Positions 18,331 to 26,663 of a stretch of 64,000 nucleotides of DNA are shown here, piece after piece (position 1 is the first letter of the stretch; every line of letters begins with the position of its first letter). Origin of the DNA: Acidobacteriaceae bacterium KBS 83. Lineage in GTDB: Bacteria; Acidobacteriota; Terriglobia; Terriglobales; Acidobacteriaceae. The notes below the pieces were generated by a model. It saw only the letters and a list, made by a program, of their open reading frames with translations, did not search any database and was not told the origin of the DNA. Where the stretch lies: NCBI GenBank assembly GCA_000381585.1, contig KB906739.1, positions 372,001 to 436,000 of the forward strand, in the 5' to 3' direction. The translations under genes and the position numbers were made by a program.

Positions 18331-18355
18331 CTCGCGCCTCCTGATCTTTTCTCTG

Positions 18356-19228
18356 TCACTTCTTGTACGGGATCGCCAGCACGGGGCATTGAGCGGTGGT
18401 GAGAATATCTGCCAGAAGACCGCTTTTCAGGTGTGGCCATCCCAGCAGGCTGCTCCGTTGGTCGAAAATCATCAGATCGGCGTCCCGTGCGATTGCAAGT
18501 TCTGTGAGGCATTCCCCCGGAGGCCCTGGAAGGACAACCGGAGATATCTTGTCGGCTTCCTCTGCCGGCAGGAGTTCACGAAGCCGACGCTTGAAATTCA
18601 AGTACCCTTCAGCTTCCTGGCACTCGTCATAGAACGGCAGACAGACGGTCTGGGTCTTTGAACTCTGTTCATTCGCAAATTGACGAGAATAGACCGCCAC
18701 ATCTGCCCCATGTTGGTCCAACTGCACTGCGCAGAGCACGAAATGAAACAGCCATTTCCCAATCGGCGCCGGCTTCGCCTTTGGTCCGACAATCAGCACG
18801 GGCACATGCGCCGAACGCAAGACGCTTTCCGCATCCGAGCCGAATATCAGGCGGTTTAATCCCTTCCGGCAATGAGTGCCCGTCACAATTAGATCAACGC
18901 TACGTTCACCAGCCACGTGACCGATTTCATCCGCCACTTCGCCGAACGCACAGAATTCCTGTGCCTTGAACCCCTCTGATCGAAGACTGGCTCCGGCACT
19001 CTGAGTGGTCTCCACCTCTTTCGTAATTCGTGCCGGATCGTCGGCCCACCCTCCCTGCGGAATGGCGATGTGAGCGATCGGGTCTGCTACGTGAACTAGA
19101 AGAAGTTCCGATTCGAATGTACGTGCCAAACTCTTCGCATAGGCCAGCGCATTGTCGGATACATCCGAAAACTCGGTCGCGATGAGAACTTCCGAAAACT
19201 TGATGGCTGGCGCGGTGGCTGTTGTCAT
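18356..19228 (-). CDS. Tandem-domain universal stress protein, first gene of a USP operon
   Basis: 290 residues, ATG with GGGAGGTGAGCC upstream. Domain 1 begins KFSEVLIATEFSDVSDNALA; its loop is GTHCRKGLNRLIFGS, where the second Gly of G-x2-G is replaced by Cys. Domain 2 is more divergent (LMIFDQRSS, AQCPVLAIPYKK). The 5' neighbour is a perfect TGTGA-N6-TCACA dyad 69 bases upstream of the start, the predicted site of the Crp/Fnr protein encoded at 25244. The sequence is closest to the USP at 38228 (shared MTTA-APA-FSEVLIAT start), which has a dyad at nearly the same distance. Confidence 0.92.
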   Translation of the reverse strand: MTTATAPAIKFSEVLIATEFSDVSDNALAYAKSLARTFESELLLVHVADPIAHIAIPQGGWADDPARITKEVETTQSAGASLRSEGFKAQEFCAFGEVADEIGHVAGERSVDLIVTGTHCRKGLNRLIFGSDAESVLRSAHVPVLIVGPKAKPAPIGKWLFHFVLCAVQLDQHGADVAVYSRQFANEQSSKTQTVCLPFYDECQEAEGYLNFKRRLRELLPAEEADKISPVVLPGPPGECLTELAIARDADLMIFDQRSSLLGWPHLKSGLLADILTTAQCPVLAIPYKK

Positions 19229-19297
19229 GGCTCACCTCCCTCATTTAAAAGCTAGGCGGGTATGAGTTTTCGGTCTGTGATCTGATGGGTAGGTGAG

Positions 19298-19313
19298 TGT
19301 GATTTGAATCACA
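19298..19313. promoter_or_regulatory. CRP-type dyad upstream of the USP operon
   Basis: TGTGATTTGAATCACA, a full TGTGA-N6-TCACA match, 69 bases before the start of the USP gene at 19228. It is one of 13 such sites in the window and the likely operator of the Crp/Fnr regulator at 25244. Confidence 0.75.
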
Positions 19314-19467
19314 TTCGCTAAGAGTCCCCTCAACGACGCGGATATGCACCGATTCCGAGCAGCCAACGATGTAGAGGTACCCGATCGACGGCCACAATCC
19401 CCCCACCTGCAGTTCTTTCTGAAATGGCCGAGCTGAATCGTGGAACACAGCTCACGGCACGCAGCAC

Positions 19468-19483
19468 GGTGACGTGCATCACA
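19468..19483. promoter_or_regulatory. CRP-type dyad upstream of the phosphoketolase remnant
   Basis: GGTGACGTGCATCACA, 55 bases before the start of the phosphoketolase fragment. The site appears preserved although the gene is broken, so it may have belonged to the intact gene's promoter or may still serve the divergent USP operon. Confidence 0.6.
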
Positions 19484-19538
19484 TGCCGGCACTTGTGTCC
19501 ATGGGAAGCTAAGACCCGTGGGGCGGTAGCTATTCGTC

Positions 19539-19969
19539 GTGAGCATTTTTTTTGCCGATCTGAAGATCCGCTTCGTGAATGTTGTCGATCTCTACAGGCT
19601 ACGGCCAGATACGGAACACTCTCTCGGCCTATCGGACCGCGACTTCGATTCCTTGTTTACCGAAGACAAGCCGGTCATATTCAACTTTCATGGCTATCCC
19701 TGGGTGATTCATAAGTTCACATACCGGCGGACAAACACCCCAACATACACGTCCGCGGGTATAAGGAAAAAGGCATTATCAACACGCCGTTGGAGCTCGT
19801 GATACGCAATCAAGTGGACCGCTTCAACCTCGCAATCGACGTCATTGACCGGGTTCCGGCTTTGCAGTCCAGAGGTGCGCATGTCAAAGACGGGCTCAAA
19901 GGTCAGATTACCGACAGCATCGCCTATGCGTACCACGAAGGACTCGACAAGCCCGAGATTCACGATTGA
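19539..19969 (+). pseudogene. C-terminal remnant of phosphoketolase (XFP family)
   Basis: The first frame gives LKIRFVNVVDLYRLRP, LSDRDFDSLFTEDKPVIFNF and HGYPWVIHKFTYRRTN, the conserved C-terminal domain of xylulose-5-P/fructose-6-P phosphoketolases. At about 19735-19745 one base is missing. The next frame continues HVRGYKEKGIINTPLELV, DRFNLAIDVIDRVPAL and ends KPEIHD. Only about 145 of roughly 790 residues remain; the thiamine-diphosphate-binding part is absent. Intact enzymes split sugar phosphates into acetyl phosphate. The remnant is preceded by a CRP-type site and lies beside USP genes, so phosphoketolase may once have belonged to the same regulon. Confidence 0.85.
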
Positions 19970-20182
19970 AAATGGCCCCATTTCTTGTTCTTCAAGCAGA
20001 GCGCCGAATAACCGTGCCGTGCAGGGTGCGCGAGAGACTTCAGTGGCAGCCAACAATTCATCTCGATGGTTGCAGAGGGAGTGTTAGGGCTCTGTCGACC
20101 AAAACGCAAAAGAGGTCGTGCTAACACCTCCGCAGGAAACAATTCGTATTAATAGCTACCGGTCGAGGTACGCACCATCTGA

Positions 20183-20198
20183 TGTGACAACCATCACA
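20183..20198. promoter_or_regulatory. CRP-type dyad upstream of the SBBP gene
   Basis: TGTGACAACCATCACA, a full TGTGA-N6-TCACA match, 44 bases before the ATG at 20243 of the broken SBBP/DUF11 gene. Confidence 0.7.
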
Positions 20199-20242
20199 GA
20201 CTGCTGAGCCAGAAGTGAATGAATGTGCTCGTGGAGGCTACT

Positions 20243-21297
20243 ATGTTTCCACGACTTGTTGTACTCCTCTTCGCGGCGCTCTCTTGCTCTCAGGCCTTTG
20301 CGCAAAACCCGCCTTTGTTGCCAAACTCAGCCCCGATGGGCGGCGGTTGCTCTATTCCACGCTGTTGCGGGGCGCTAGCGGCACAGCCATCGGGGTGGAT
20401 TCAGCAGGTCAGGCCTTCGTTGCCGGTTCTGCCCGCAAGGGATTCGCAACGACCACCGGCGCTGTGCAGGTCTCATTTGGTGGTGGCAACTCGGATGCAT
20501 TTGTCACCAAACTCAACCCGGCTGGGAATGCGCTTCAATATTCAACATTTCTCGGCGGCAGCGGATCGGATGTCGCACGAGATCTCGTCCTCAACAATCT
20601 TGGAATAGCGTTTCTCACAGTTTCAACTTCCTCACCTAATTTCCCTCTCAGGCCCGGGGCGTTTCGAGTGACTCGTCAAGGTACAACATCATTTGTGACA
20701 GCTCTTCGAGCAGATGGACGCAGCCTCTACTACTCTTCGTATCTCGGGGGCGGTGCAAACTCCGTTGGCAGTGGCATCGCGATGGATCCAGCCTGGAATG
20801 CGTATGTCGTTGGCACGACTGGAAACGAAGATTTTCCCGTGACTGCGCACGCGTTTCAGCCAACCAGACTCGGATCTGCTGATGCCTTTTGGAGCAAGGT
20901 CGTCATTGCTGGGGATTTGCGAGCCTCATTGAAATCAAACGTCGTTTCTGTACCTCGCAATGGCGTTGTCACTTACAACGCGCAAATCACGAACCTCAGT
21001 CCGGACGGGAGCGACAATATCGTATTCACAAATCCGATTCCTAAAGGCATGTCTTATGCCGGTGTGCTCTCAGCGAATGGCAATGGATGTTCGCAGCCAT
21101 CGATGGGTGCTACGAACGGCGCGGTGTCCTGCCATAAGCTCCGTCTGGAAAAGGGGCAAACTTTCTACGTCAACGTATACCTGAGAGCCGTCGGCACCGC
21201 AGGTTCCACGGTAACGGACATCGTCAAAAGCTCGGCTCAAACCCAGGATCTCTTGCCATCGAACAACTCTGCCGCTATTTCTGTCCGGATTCGCTGA
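20243..21297 (+). pseudogene. Secreted SBBP-repeat/DUF11 protein with signal peptide out of frame
   Basis: ATG 20243, behind GTGGAGG, begins a clear signal peptide (MFPRLVVLLFAALSCSQAFA) that ends at about 20302. The mature protein is in a different frame from there on. It shows FVAKLSPDGRRLLYSTLLRG, then AIGVDSAGQAFVAGSA and further seven-bladed beta-propeller (SBBP) repeats, then a DUF11 domain (SVPRNGVVTYNAQITNLSPD, ending LLPSNNSAAISVRIR). The mature frame is open over 360 codons without stops but would lack a leader if started at 20215. The junction at about 20302-20310 joins the signal peptide directly to a mid-blade sequence, so a deletion with frame change is likelier than a one-base error. 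Confidence 0.65.
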
Positions 21298-21341
21298 TTG
21301 TTACTTCGGACTACGGGACTTCACAATTGAGGAGGGTAGCA

Positions 21342-21515
21342 ATGCCTGACACTGGAGAGAACCATGAGATACGTCAACGCGTCAATGCTCGGGAAGCAGA
21401 TATAGCGTCCGAAACAACAAAGCTGGTGCGAGAGGGAAAGGCCGAACTGAAAGATCTCTCGTCTCTGCCTCACCATAGCCCGACCCAGGAACGAACGCCC
21501 AAAGACGACCAATGA
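21342..21515 (+). CDS. Small hydrophilic protein of unknown function
   Basis: 57 residues, ATG with a strong GAGGAGGG 6 bases upstream. It is charged and probably helical (EIRQRVNAREADIASETTKL), with a disordered C-terminus (PTQERTPKDDQ) and no membrane segment. No family is recognised. It lies 44 bases after the SBBP gene and 79 bases before the histidine kinase. Confidence 0.6.
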   Translation: MPDTGENHEIRQRVNAREADIASETTKLVREGKAELKDLSSLPHHSPTQERTPKDDQ

Positions 21516-21594
21516 TCGTTGTTCTTCCGGTGCTCAGTCGTAGATCGTAGGGCCTGCACTAGAATAGGGGGCGAACGGAGAGCCAATTACATCC

Positions 21595-23208
21595 ATGAGC
21601 GACGAGAGGCCCGATTCCGCGGAAGCAATCGGAATGGATGCCGAGAGGTGGCTCGCGGCTATTGTCGAGTCGTCCGATGATGCGATATTGGGCGAATCAC
21701 TGAATGGCATCATCACCAGCTGGAATGCAGGTGCCACGCGCATTTTTGGCTATAGTGCGGAGGAGGCAATCGGCAAACCGATTCGCTGGTTCGCATGGCC
21801 TGGTGAGGAGGGTCGGATCGAAGAACTTCTTCGGCGCCTCAGGCTCGGTGAACGCGTCGACCACTTCGAGACGATTCGGAAGCACAAGACCGGAAGGAAA
21901 GTGATCGTTTCACTCAGCCTCTCTCCGATTCGAGACGCCGAAGGAACGATCATCGGCATTGCAAAGATTGCGCGTGATATTACTGAGCGAAAGGAGGCTA
22001 GAGAAGCCTTGGCTGACAGTGAACTCCGGATTCGTACGATGTCAGACCAGGAGGCGCTTGCTCGCGCCGATCTTATGGCGGAACGCAGATTCCGGGGACT
22101 GATAGAACATGCGCCGGACGCGATTCTGCAGGTCGATACTGCGGGCAAGGTTATCGTCGCGAACAGCGCAGCAGAATCTTTGTTTCGCTACACCCGGGAA
22201 GAGTTGCTGGGAAGCAGTGTCGACAGCCTAGTACCCGAAGCAAGCCGGGCTGCGCACTCAGAACATCGTAAAGCGTTTGCCGCAGCCGGGATCACCCGCC
22301 CGATGGGACAAGGACTGGATCTTTGTGCACGGCGCAAAGACGGAACTGAGGTTGCCGTCGAAATAAGCCTCAGCCCAGTCGAGACGGATCAGGGTGTTTA
22401 CATAACCGCGGCGATCCGAGACGTGACGGACCGCAAGCAGATAGAGGCGAAGGTTCGGCTGCTTCAGAAAGCGTACTTACAGGAGTTAGAAGCACGAAAA
22501 CAGGAAGCCGAACGTCTCAACCGCCTCAAGAGTGAGTTCCTCGCGAGCATCAGTCACGAACTGCGGACCCCTCTACATACCATTATTGGATTCTCCGAAC
22601 TTCTCGCCGAAGAAAGCGAAGGGCCGTTGAACGAGGAACAGAGACGGTTCCTCGAACATATTCATCGCGACTCAGAGCATCTCCTGGCGCTGATCAACGA
22701 CGTCCTGGATTTCAGCCAAATCGAGGCAGGCGGTCTCAACCTGCACCCGGAAGTGTTGCCGTTAGGAGAAGCAATCTCGGAAGCTGTGAATGCGATCAGA
22801 CCTAGTGGAGAAGCGAAGGGCATTTCCATGCTCGCGAACATGGATGCCAACATCTCTGTTTCGGCAGACCAGTTGCGGCTGCGGCAAATTCTCTACAATT
22901 TGCTCAGTAATGCTGTGAAGTTCACACCGGCCACTGGCACGATCTCCGTGAATGCCACGCCGGTGCCGAACGAGCGATCCGTTCGAATCACGGTATCGGA
23001 CACCGGGATCGGGATTGCTGAGGAGGAACGCGTCCACATTTTCGACAAGTTTTACCAGGTGGGCGTCACGACGGAGGGTGTGCGCGAGGGAACCGGCCTG
23101 GGACTGGCAATTTGTAAGCAGCTTGTAGAGATCCAGGGGGGAAGGATCTGGGTAGAGAGTGAATCCGGCCAGGGGAGCCAATTTCACTTCACTTTGAGGA
23201 CACCATAG
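21595..23208 (+). CDS. Soluble PAS-PAS sensor histidine kinase
   Basis: 537 residues with no membrane segment. PAS1 covers about residues 20-135 (GIITSWNAGATRIFGYSAEE, PIRDAEGTIIGIAKIARDIT). PAS2 covers about 160-285 (APDAILQVDTAGKVIVANSA, ending AAIRDVTDRK). A coiled linker leads to HisKA with the phospho-acceptor His in FLASISHELRTPLHTIIGFS. The HATPase_c domain shows N (LLSNAVKFTP), G1 (DTGIGI), F (FDKFYQ) and G2 (GTGLGLAI) boxes. It probably senses an intracellular ligand, redox state or light through PAS, but no Cys or His typical of haem or flavin PAS is obvious. The likely partner is the single-domain response regulator directly downstream. Confidence 0.93.
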   Translation: MSDERPDSAEAIGMDAERWLAAIVESSDDAILGESLNGIITSWNAGATRIFGYSAEEAIGKPIRWFAWPGEEGRIEELLRRLRLGERVDHFETIRKHKTGRKVIVSLSLSPIRDAEGTIIGIAKIARDITERKEAREALADSELRIRTMSDQEALARADLMAERRFRGLIEHAPDAILQVDTAGKVIVANSAAESLFRYTREELLGSSVDSLVPEASRAAHSEHRKAFAAAGITRPMGQGLDLCARRKDGTEVAVEISLSPVETDQGVYITAAIRDVTDRKQIEAKVRLLQKAYLQELEARKQEAERLNRLKSEFLASISHELRTPLHTIIGFSELLAEESEGPLNEEQRRFLEHIHRDSEHLLALINDVLDFSQIEAGGLNLHPEVLPLGEAISEAVNAIRPSGEAKGISMLANMDANISVSADQLRLRQILYNLLSNAVKFTPATGTISVNATPVPNERSVRITVSDTGIGIAEEERVHIFDKFYQVGVTTEGVREGTGLGLAICKQLVEIQGGRIWVESESGQGSQFHFTLRTP

Positions 23209-23210
23209 AG

Positions 23211-23226
23211 CGTGATTCGCGTCACA
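23211..23226. promoter_or_regulatory. CRP-type dyad upstream of the single-domain response regulator
   Basis: CGTGATTCGCGTCACA lies just behind the kinase stop and 44 bases before the TTG start of the response regulator. It suggests that the regulator gene has its own Crp/Fnr-controlled promoter. Confidence 0.6.
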
Positions 23227-23270
23227 TCAACCGCATCTAGTAACAGCTACTCTGGTGATGGTCGAGAACG

Positions 23271-23690
23271 TTGAATCCTTTGAGTGCTGCCCCCCAAAAT
23301 ACGCCGAAGCGCATTCTGATTGCCGACGACGCGGCAAGCGCCCGCGACCTTGTACGTTCCATTCTTGGGCGAAGTGGATATGAGATTTTCGAGGCAGAAG
23401 ATGGGGAGCAAGCCCTGGAACGCGCAACGAGCCTCCGGCCCGATCTGGTGATCCTTGACTTGCAGATGCCGAAGTTCGACGGCTGCGAAGTCGCGTCCAA
23501 GCTGCGTACTATGCCATTGTTTGAATGGACCCCGATACTGGCACTGAGCGCGGCAATATCACAGACAGAACATGCGAAATTGATTCAAGCGGGCTTTTCA
23601 AGATTTTTGGCAAAACCAATCAGCCCGGCAAGGCTACGATCGACGATCATCGACATGTTCGACGCTGTCCATACTCAAGAAGAAAGTTGA
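23271..23690 (+). CDS. Single-domain response regulator (CheY-like receiver)
   Basis: 139 residues. Receiver motifs: acidic pair in ILIADDAAS, phospho-acceptor Asp in LVILDLQMPKFDG, Ser/Thr in ALSAA, Lys in FLAKPI. There is no output domain, so it would act by phosphorelay or protein binding, or pass phosphate onward. TTG start (23271; another TTG at 23280) with a weak ribosome binding site. The last 16 bases overlap the convergent NtrC-type gene. Confidence 0.88.
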   Translation: MNPLSAAPQNTPKRILIADDAASARDLVRSILGRSGYEIFEAEDGEQALERATSLRPDLVILDLQMPKFDGCEVASKLRTMPLFEWTPILALSAAISQTEHAKLIQAGFSRFLAKPISPARLRSTIIDMFDAVHTQEES

Positions 23691-25030
23691 TGCTTTTTCA
23701 TCTTGTAACGCAGCGCATCACGTCCAATTCCAAGTCGTTTCGCAGCCTCTGATTGGTTCCCTCGCGCATCGGCCAGGGCGCGAACCACCAACTGCCGCTC
23801 TTGCTCAAATAAGACAGGCGATACTGAGGGTGAATCGGACTCGGGCTGCGCGGTCAACTCCATGAGATGAGAAGGCAAGTCACGCACATCGATCATGGGG
23901 GCCTCCGTCAACATGCAGGCTCGACCGACGACATGTTCGAGTTCTCGAACATTGCCTGGCCATCCATACCGCTCGAGGACAATCAAGGCCCGTGGTGTCA
24001 AACCCTCGATCTGCTTTCCATATTCGGAAGCAAACATCCGCACGAAATGGCGAGCCAACAAGGGGATATCCTCCGGTCGACCCCTGAGCGAGGGGACATT
24101 CACCTCAACCATCGCGAGCCGGTAATAGAGATCCTCACGAAATTTGCCGTTTGCGATAGCCGCTCGAAGATCACGATGGGTCGCAGCAACGAGGCGAACA
24201 TTCACCTTGCGAGACCGAAGCGATCCGACTGGCAAAACCTCCTGATTCTGCACCGCGCGTAGTAACTTCGCCTGCGTGGAGAGGGGCATATCGCCCACCT
24301 CATCCAGAAACAGAGTGCCGCCGTCTGCCGCTTCGAAAAGCCCAACCTTGTCGCGGTCGGCTCCGGTAAAGGCTCCTTTCACGTGGCCAAACAATTCGCT
24401 CTCGAAGAGTGTCTCGACAACAGCGGAACAGTTCAGCACGACGAATTTGCCCTTCACTCCGCTTCGGCGATGCAGCGCCCTTGCAACCAGGTCTTTGCCG
24501 ACGCCGGTTGGGCCTTGAATCAGCACGGAACGATAGTGGGGCGCGATTCTATGAAGCATTCCCAGCATTTCCCACATGATCGGACTCTTTGCGATGAGCC
24601 CTTCGAACTCGTAGATATCCGAACCTGAGTTTTCCGGCGAGCAGGCCTTCCGCCTTAACTCCGCGGACGCAATCAAGTCGGTCACGCGCGTTCGAAGAGT
24701 GGCTATCCTGACCGGCTTTTGCAGATAGTCGGCAGCTCCGCGACGAATGGCCTCGACTGCGGTCTCGGTGGTGTAGTGTGCCGTCATAAGCAACACATCG
24801 ATCGATGGATCGAAGCTCATCACCTGCTCGAGAACGTCGAGTCCGCTGAGTCCGGGCATCACCAGATCGGTTATGACCAAACGTGGACGCACTTGGCGCA
24901 CGAGCTTGATGCCTTCCGTGGGGTCGCACGCCGTATGGAGGGAGACGCCCGTCTGCCGTAAGGCTATAGAGAGCATCTCCACGCTTCCAGCGTTATCGTC
25001 GATGATCACCACGGGAACAGATTCGGCCAT
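23675..25030 (-). CDS. NtrC-family sigma-54-dependent response regulator
   Basis: About 451 residues from ATG 25030. The receiver has DD in VVIIDDNAGS, Asp in LVITDLVMPGLSG and Lys in YLQKPV. The AAA+ domain has Walker A GPTGVGKD, the sigma-54 contact loop GAFTGA, and Walker B GGTLFLDEVGDM. A Fis-type helix-turn-helix closes the protein (GNQSEAAKRLGIGRDALRYK). It should activate sigma-54 promoters when phosphorylated. It lies head-to-head with the Crp/Fnr gene, sharing an intergenic region that holds a perfect palindrome at 25097. Its kinase may be the PAS kinase at 21595, by proximity. Confidence 0.93.
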   Translation of the reverse strand: MAESVPVVIIDDNAGSVEMLSIALRQTGVSLHTACDPTEGIKLVRQVRPRLVITDLVMPGLSGLDVLEQVMSFDPSIDVLLMTAHYTTETAVEAIRRGAADYLQKPVRIATLRTRVTDLIASAELRRKACSPENSGSDIYEFEGLIAKSPIMWEMLGMLHRIAPHYRSVLIQGPTGVGKDLVARALHRRSGVKGKFVVLNCSAVVETLFESELFGHVKGAFTGADRDKVGLFEAADGGTLFLDEVGDMPLSTQAKLLRAVQNQEVLPVGSLRSRKVNVRLVAATHRDLRAAIANGKFREDLYYRLAMVEVNVPSLRGRPEDIPLLARHFVRMFASEYGKQIEGLTPRALIVLERYGWPGNVRELEHVVGRACMLTEAPMIDVRDLPSHLMELTAQPESDSPSVSPVLFEQERQLVVRALADARGNQSEAAKRLGIGRDALRYKMKKHQLSS

Positions 25031-25096
25031 TTTCACGTGTGCCTTGAGGGTTCGACCTGATCGTACCAAGCCGAGTAAGCGCAAGCGGGTTCTCTA

Positions 25097-25112
25097 TGCG
25101 CCATATGGCGCA
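25097..25112. promoter_or_regulatory. Perfect 16-bp palindrome between the NtrC-type and Crp/Fnr genes
   Basis: TGCGCCATATGGCGCA is fully self-complementary and lies 67 bases upstream of the NtrC-type start and 131 bases upstream of the Crp/Fnr start. It differs from the TGTGA dyads, so a different factor would bind it, if any. Confidence 0.4.
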
Positions 25113-25243
25113 GTTGGGTGATTCAACCCAGACTTTCCCGACCCCAGTACCCTGATCACCCGCTTAAGTGATTGGAAACACAAATTAATGAGTTTGGTAT
25201 GAAGCGTGCCTTCATCAGGACGAGATCAGTTTAGGAGAGTCCG

Positions 25244-25927
25244 ATGTCCAAGTGCCAGAATTGCCAAAGCGCCGGAAAACATGCCTTCTGCAGCCTCGGT
25301 GTCGATGCCCGCGACTTCTTGGAATCTGAGTCCGTCGGAGTGGAATACCCACGTGGCACCGTCCTCTTTCGCGAAGGCGATCAGTGCGACGCCATCTTCG
25401 TTGTCTGCTCCGGGAAGATAAAAGTCTCGGTGAGCTCCCGCGAAGGGCGAACCATGATTTTGCGCATTGCCGACGCTGGAGACGTTCTGGGAATGAGTGC
25501 CGCGCTCGGCAACGAGCCATTCGAAGTCACTGCGGAGTCCTTGGAGCCGAGCCGTGTTCGCGTATTGCACTTGAAGTCTTTGCAGCATCTGTTGCGTCGC
25601 TTCAGCGATGCGAGCATCTGCGCAGCGAAGGCACTGGCCGAGGATTACAAAGTCGCCTTCGATGAGGCACGACGCTTTGCGCTTCCCGAAACACCTGCAG
25701 GCCGCTTGGCGAGACTCCTCCTGGACTGGGCAGAGGAAGCGAAAGGCGCGACTCCCACCATAACGATGGCGTTGACCCACGAAGAGCTCGCCTCAATGAC
25801 GGCAACAACCAGAGAGACCATCACCCGTACCTTGAGCCGCTTCCGCAAGGAAAAGCTCATTTCCATCCGTGGGGTGGCGCTCACGCTTCTCCAGCCGGCG
25901 GCACTCGAGCAACTATCGGCCTGTTGA
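25244..25927 (+). CDS. Crp/Fnr-family regulator with N-terminal cysteine cluster
   Basis: 227 residues, ATG with TTAGGAGAG upstream. The N-terminus holds a cysteine cluster (MSKCQNCQSAGKHAFC: Cys 4, 7, 16), as in many FNR-like sensors, possibly for an Fe-S cluster or thiol redox. A cNMP-binding-like beta-roll follows (residues about 30-120: YPRGTVLFREGDQCDAIFVV), but the Arg-Ser pair of cAMP-binding CRP is not evident. The C-terminal winged helix has THEELASMTATTRETITRTL. Its R-E-x-x-x-R pattern matches the CRP recognition helix that reads GTGA half-sites, rather than the E-x-x-S-R of FNR. It is the best candidate to bind the 13 TGTGAY-N4-RTCACA dyads. No such dyad precedes its own gene. Confidence 0.92.
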   Translation: MSKCQNCQSAGKHAFCSLGVDARDFLESESVGVEYPRGTVLFREGDQCDAIFVVCSGKIKVSVSSREGRTMILRIADAGDVLGMSAALGNEPFEVTAESLEPSRVRVLHLKSLQHLLRRFSDASICAAKALAEDYKVAFDEARRFALPETPAGRLARLLLDWAEEAKGATPTITMALTHEELASMTATTRETITRTLSRFRKEKLISIRGVALTLLQPAALEQLSAC

Positions 25928-26663
25928 GGCCCGGCCAACGGGGGTGGTTCAAAGGTCCCATTCCGACAACCAAAATGAGAACTATAGGACTACTCTTTCT
26001 GCTGCTGTCTGGGAATGTGAATCGAATCTAGTCTACGTCTCTTATAGCCAGGCAAAAGTCAGCAGGATTGGAGGTGGAGTCGCTGAGGTATTCGACGGTC
26101 ACCGGATGGACCGGATCGTATTTGTGCTCAGCATCTCGGCCGGTTGGCTCACAAGAACGCAGCGGAGCGAATGTCTATATGGCGACGAGTCCCATCATCT
26201 TCGGCAGCCGTAAACGCACCAGAGAGAGCATCGCGGCGGTCCGGCATCACTGCCTCGATCTGGACAGCAGCCGAAGCATGCGTTCAAGCGGCATGATTCG
26301 ATAGACCATTGCAACCGGAGAGTTACGGCGAGGCAGGATCGCAATCGTCTCTCCCGAACCGAAGGAGCGGCTCAGAGATTCAGCGGCGACCTTCACGGCA
26401 ATCTGGCGTCTGTGCCTGGGCACGTTGCACCTCGAATAAGGGGCTCGATCAGGAAGCGCTTCTGAGTGTACCGGGGCATGCATTACGTTGTGGACCTGAG
26501 ACATTCGTTACAACGCCCTTGCAGTATCGGAAGCTCCAACCAATCTGCTGTTTTGACAATTGTTTTGAAATATCGATCCCGTCGTCATTTCCACCGCGAT
26601 TGCAAGGTCAGCCGAGTGAGGAAATTACTGCCGTGAGGTGCGTTTACCCGTACAAATCCGCCC
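25928..26663. other. 736-base region without a recognisable gene
   Basis: Open frames exist (a minus-strand one at 26247-26504 gives 85 residues), but none shows a family motif together with a ribosome binding site. A partial TGTGA-like half site occurs near 26016 without its mate. It may be decayed sequence or a long untranslated region. Confidence 0.45.

Noticed and set aside
26011-26030. Possible extra CRP-type site (GTGAATCGAATC)
   Set aside because: Only one half-site matches; the TCAC half is missing.
26247-26504. Minus-strand 85-codon frame with protein-like end (RIMPLERMLRLLSRSRQ)
   Set aside because: No ribosome binding site, no known family, first half looks random; left as part of an unassigned region.
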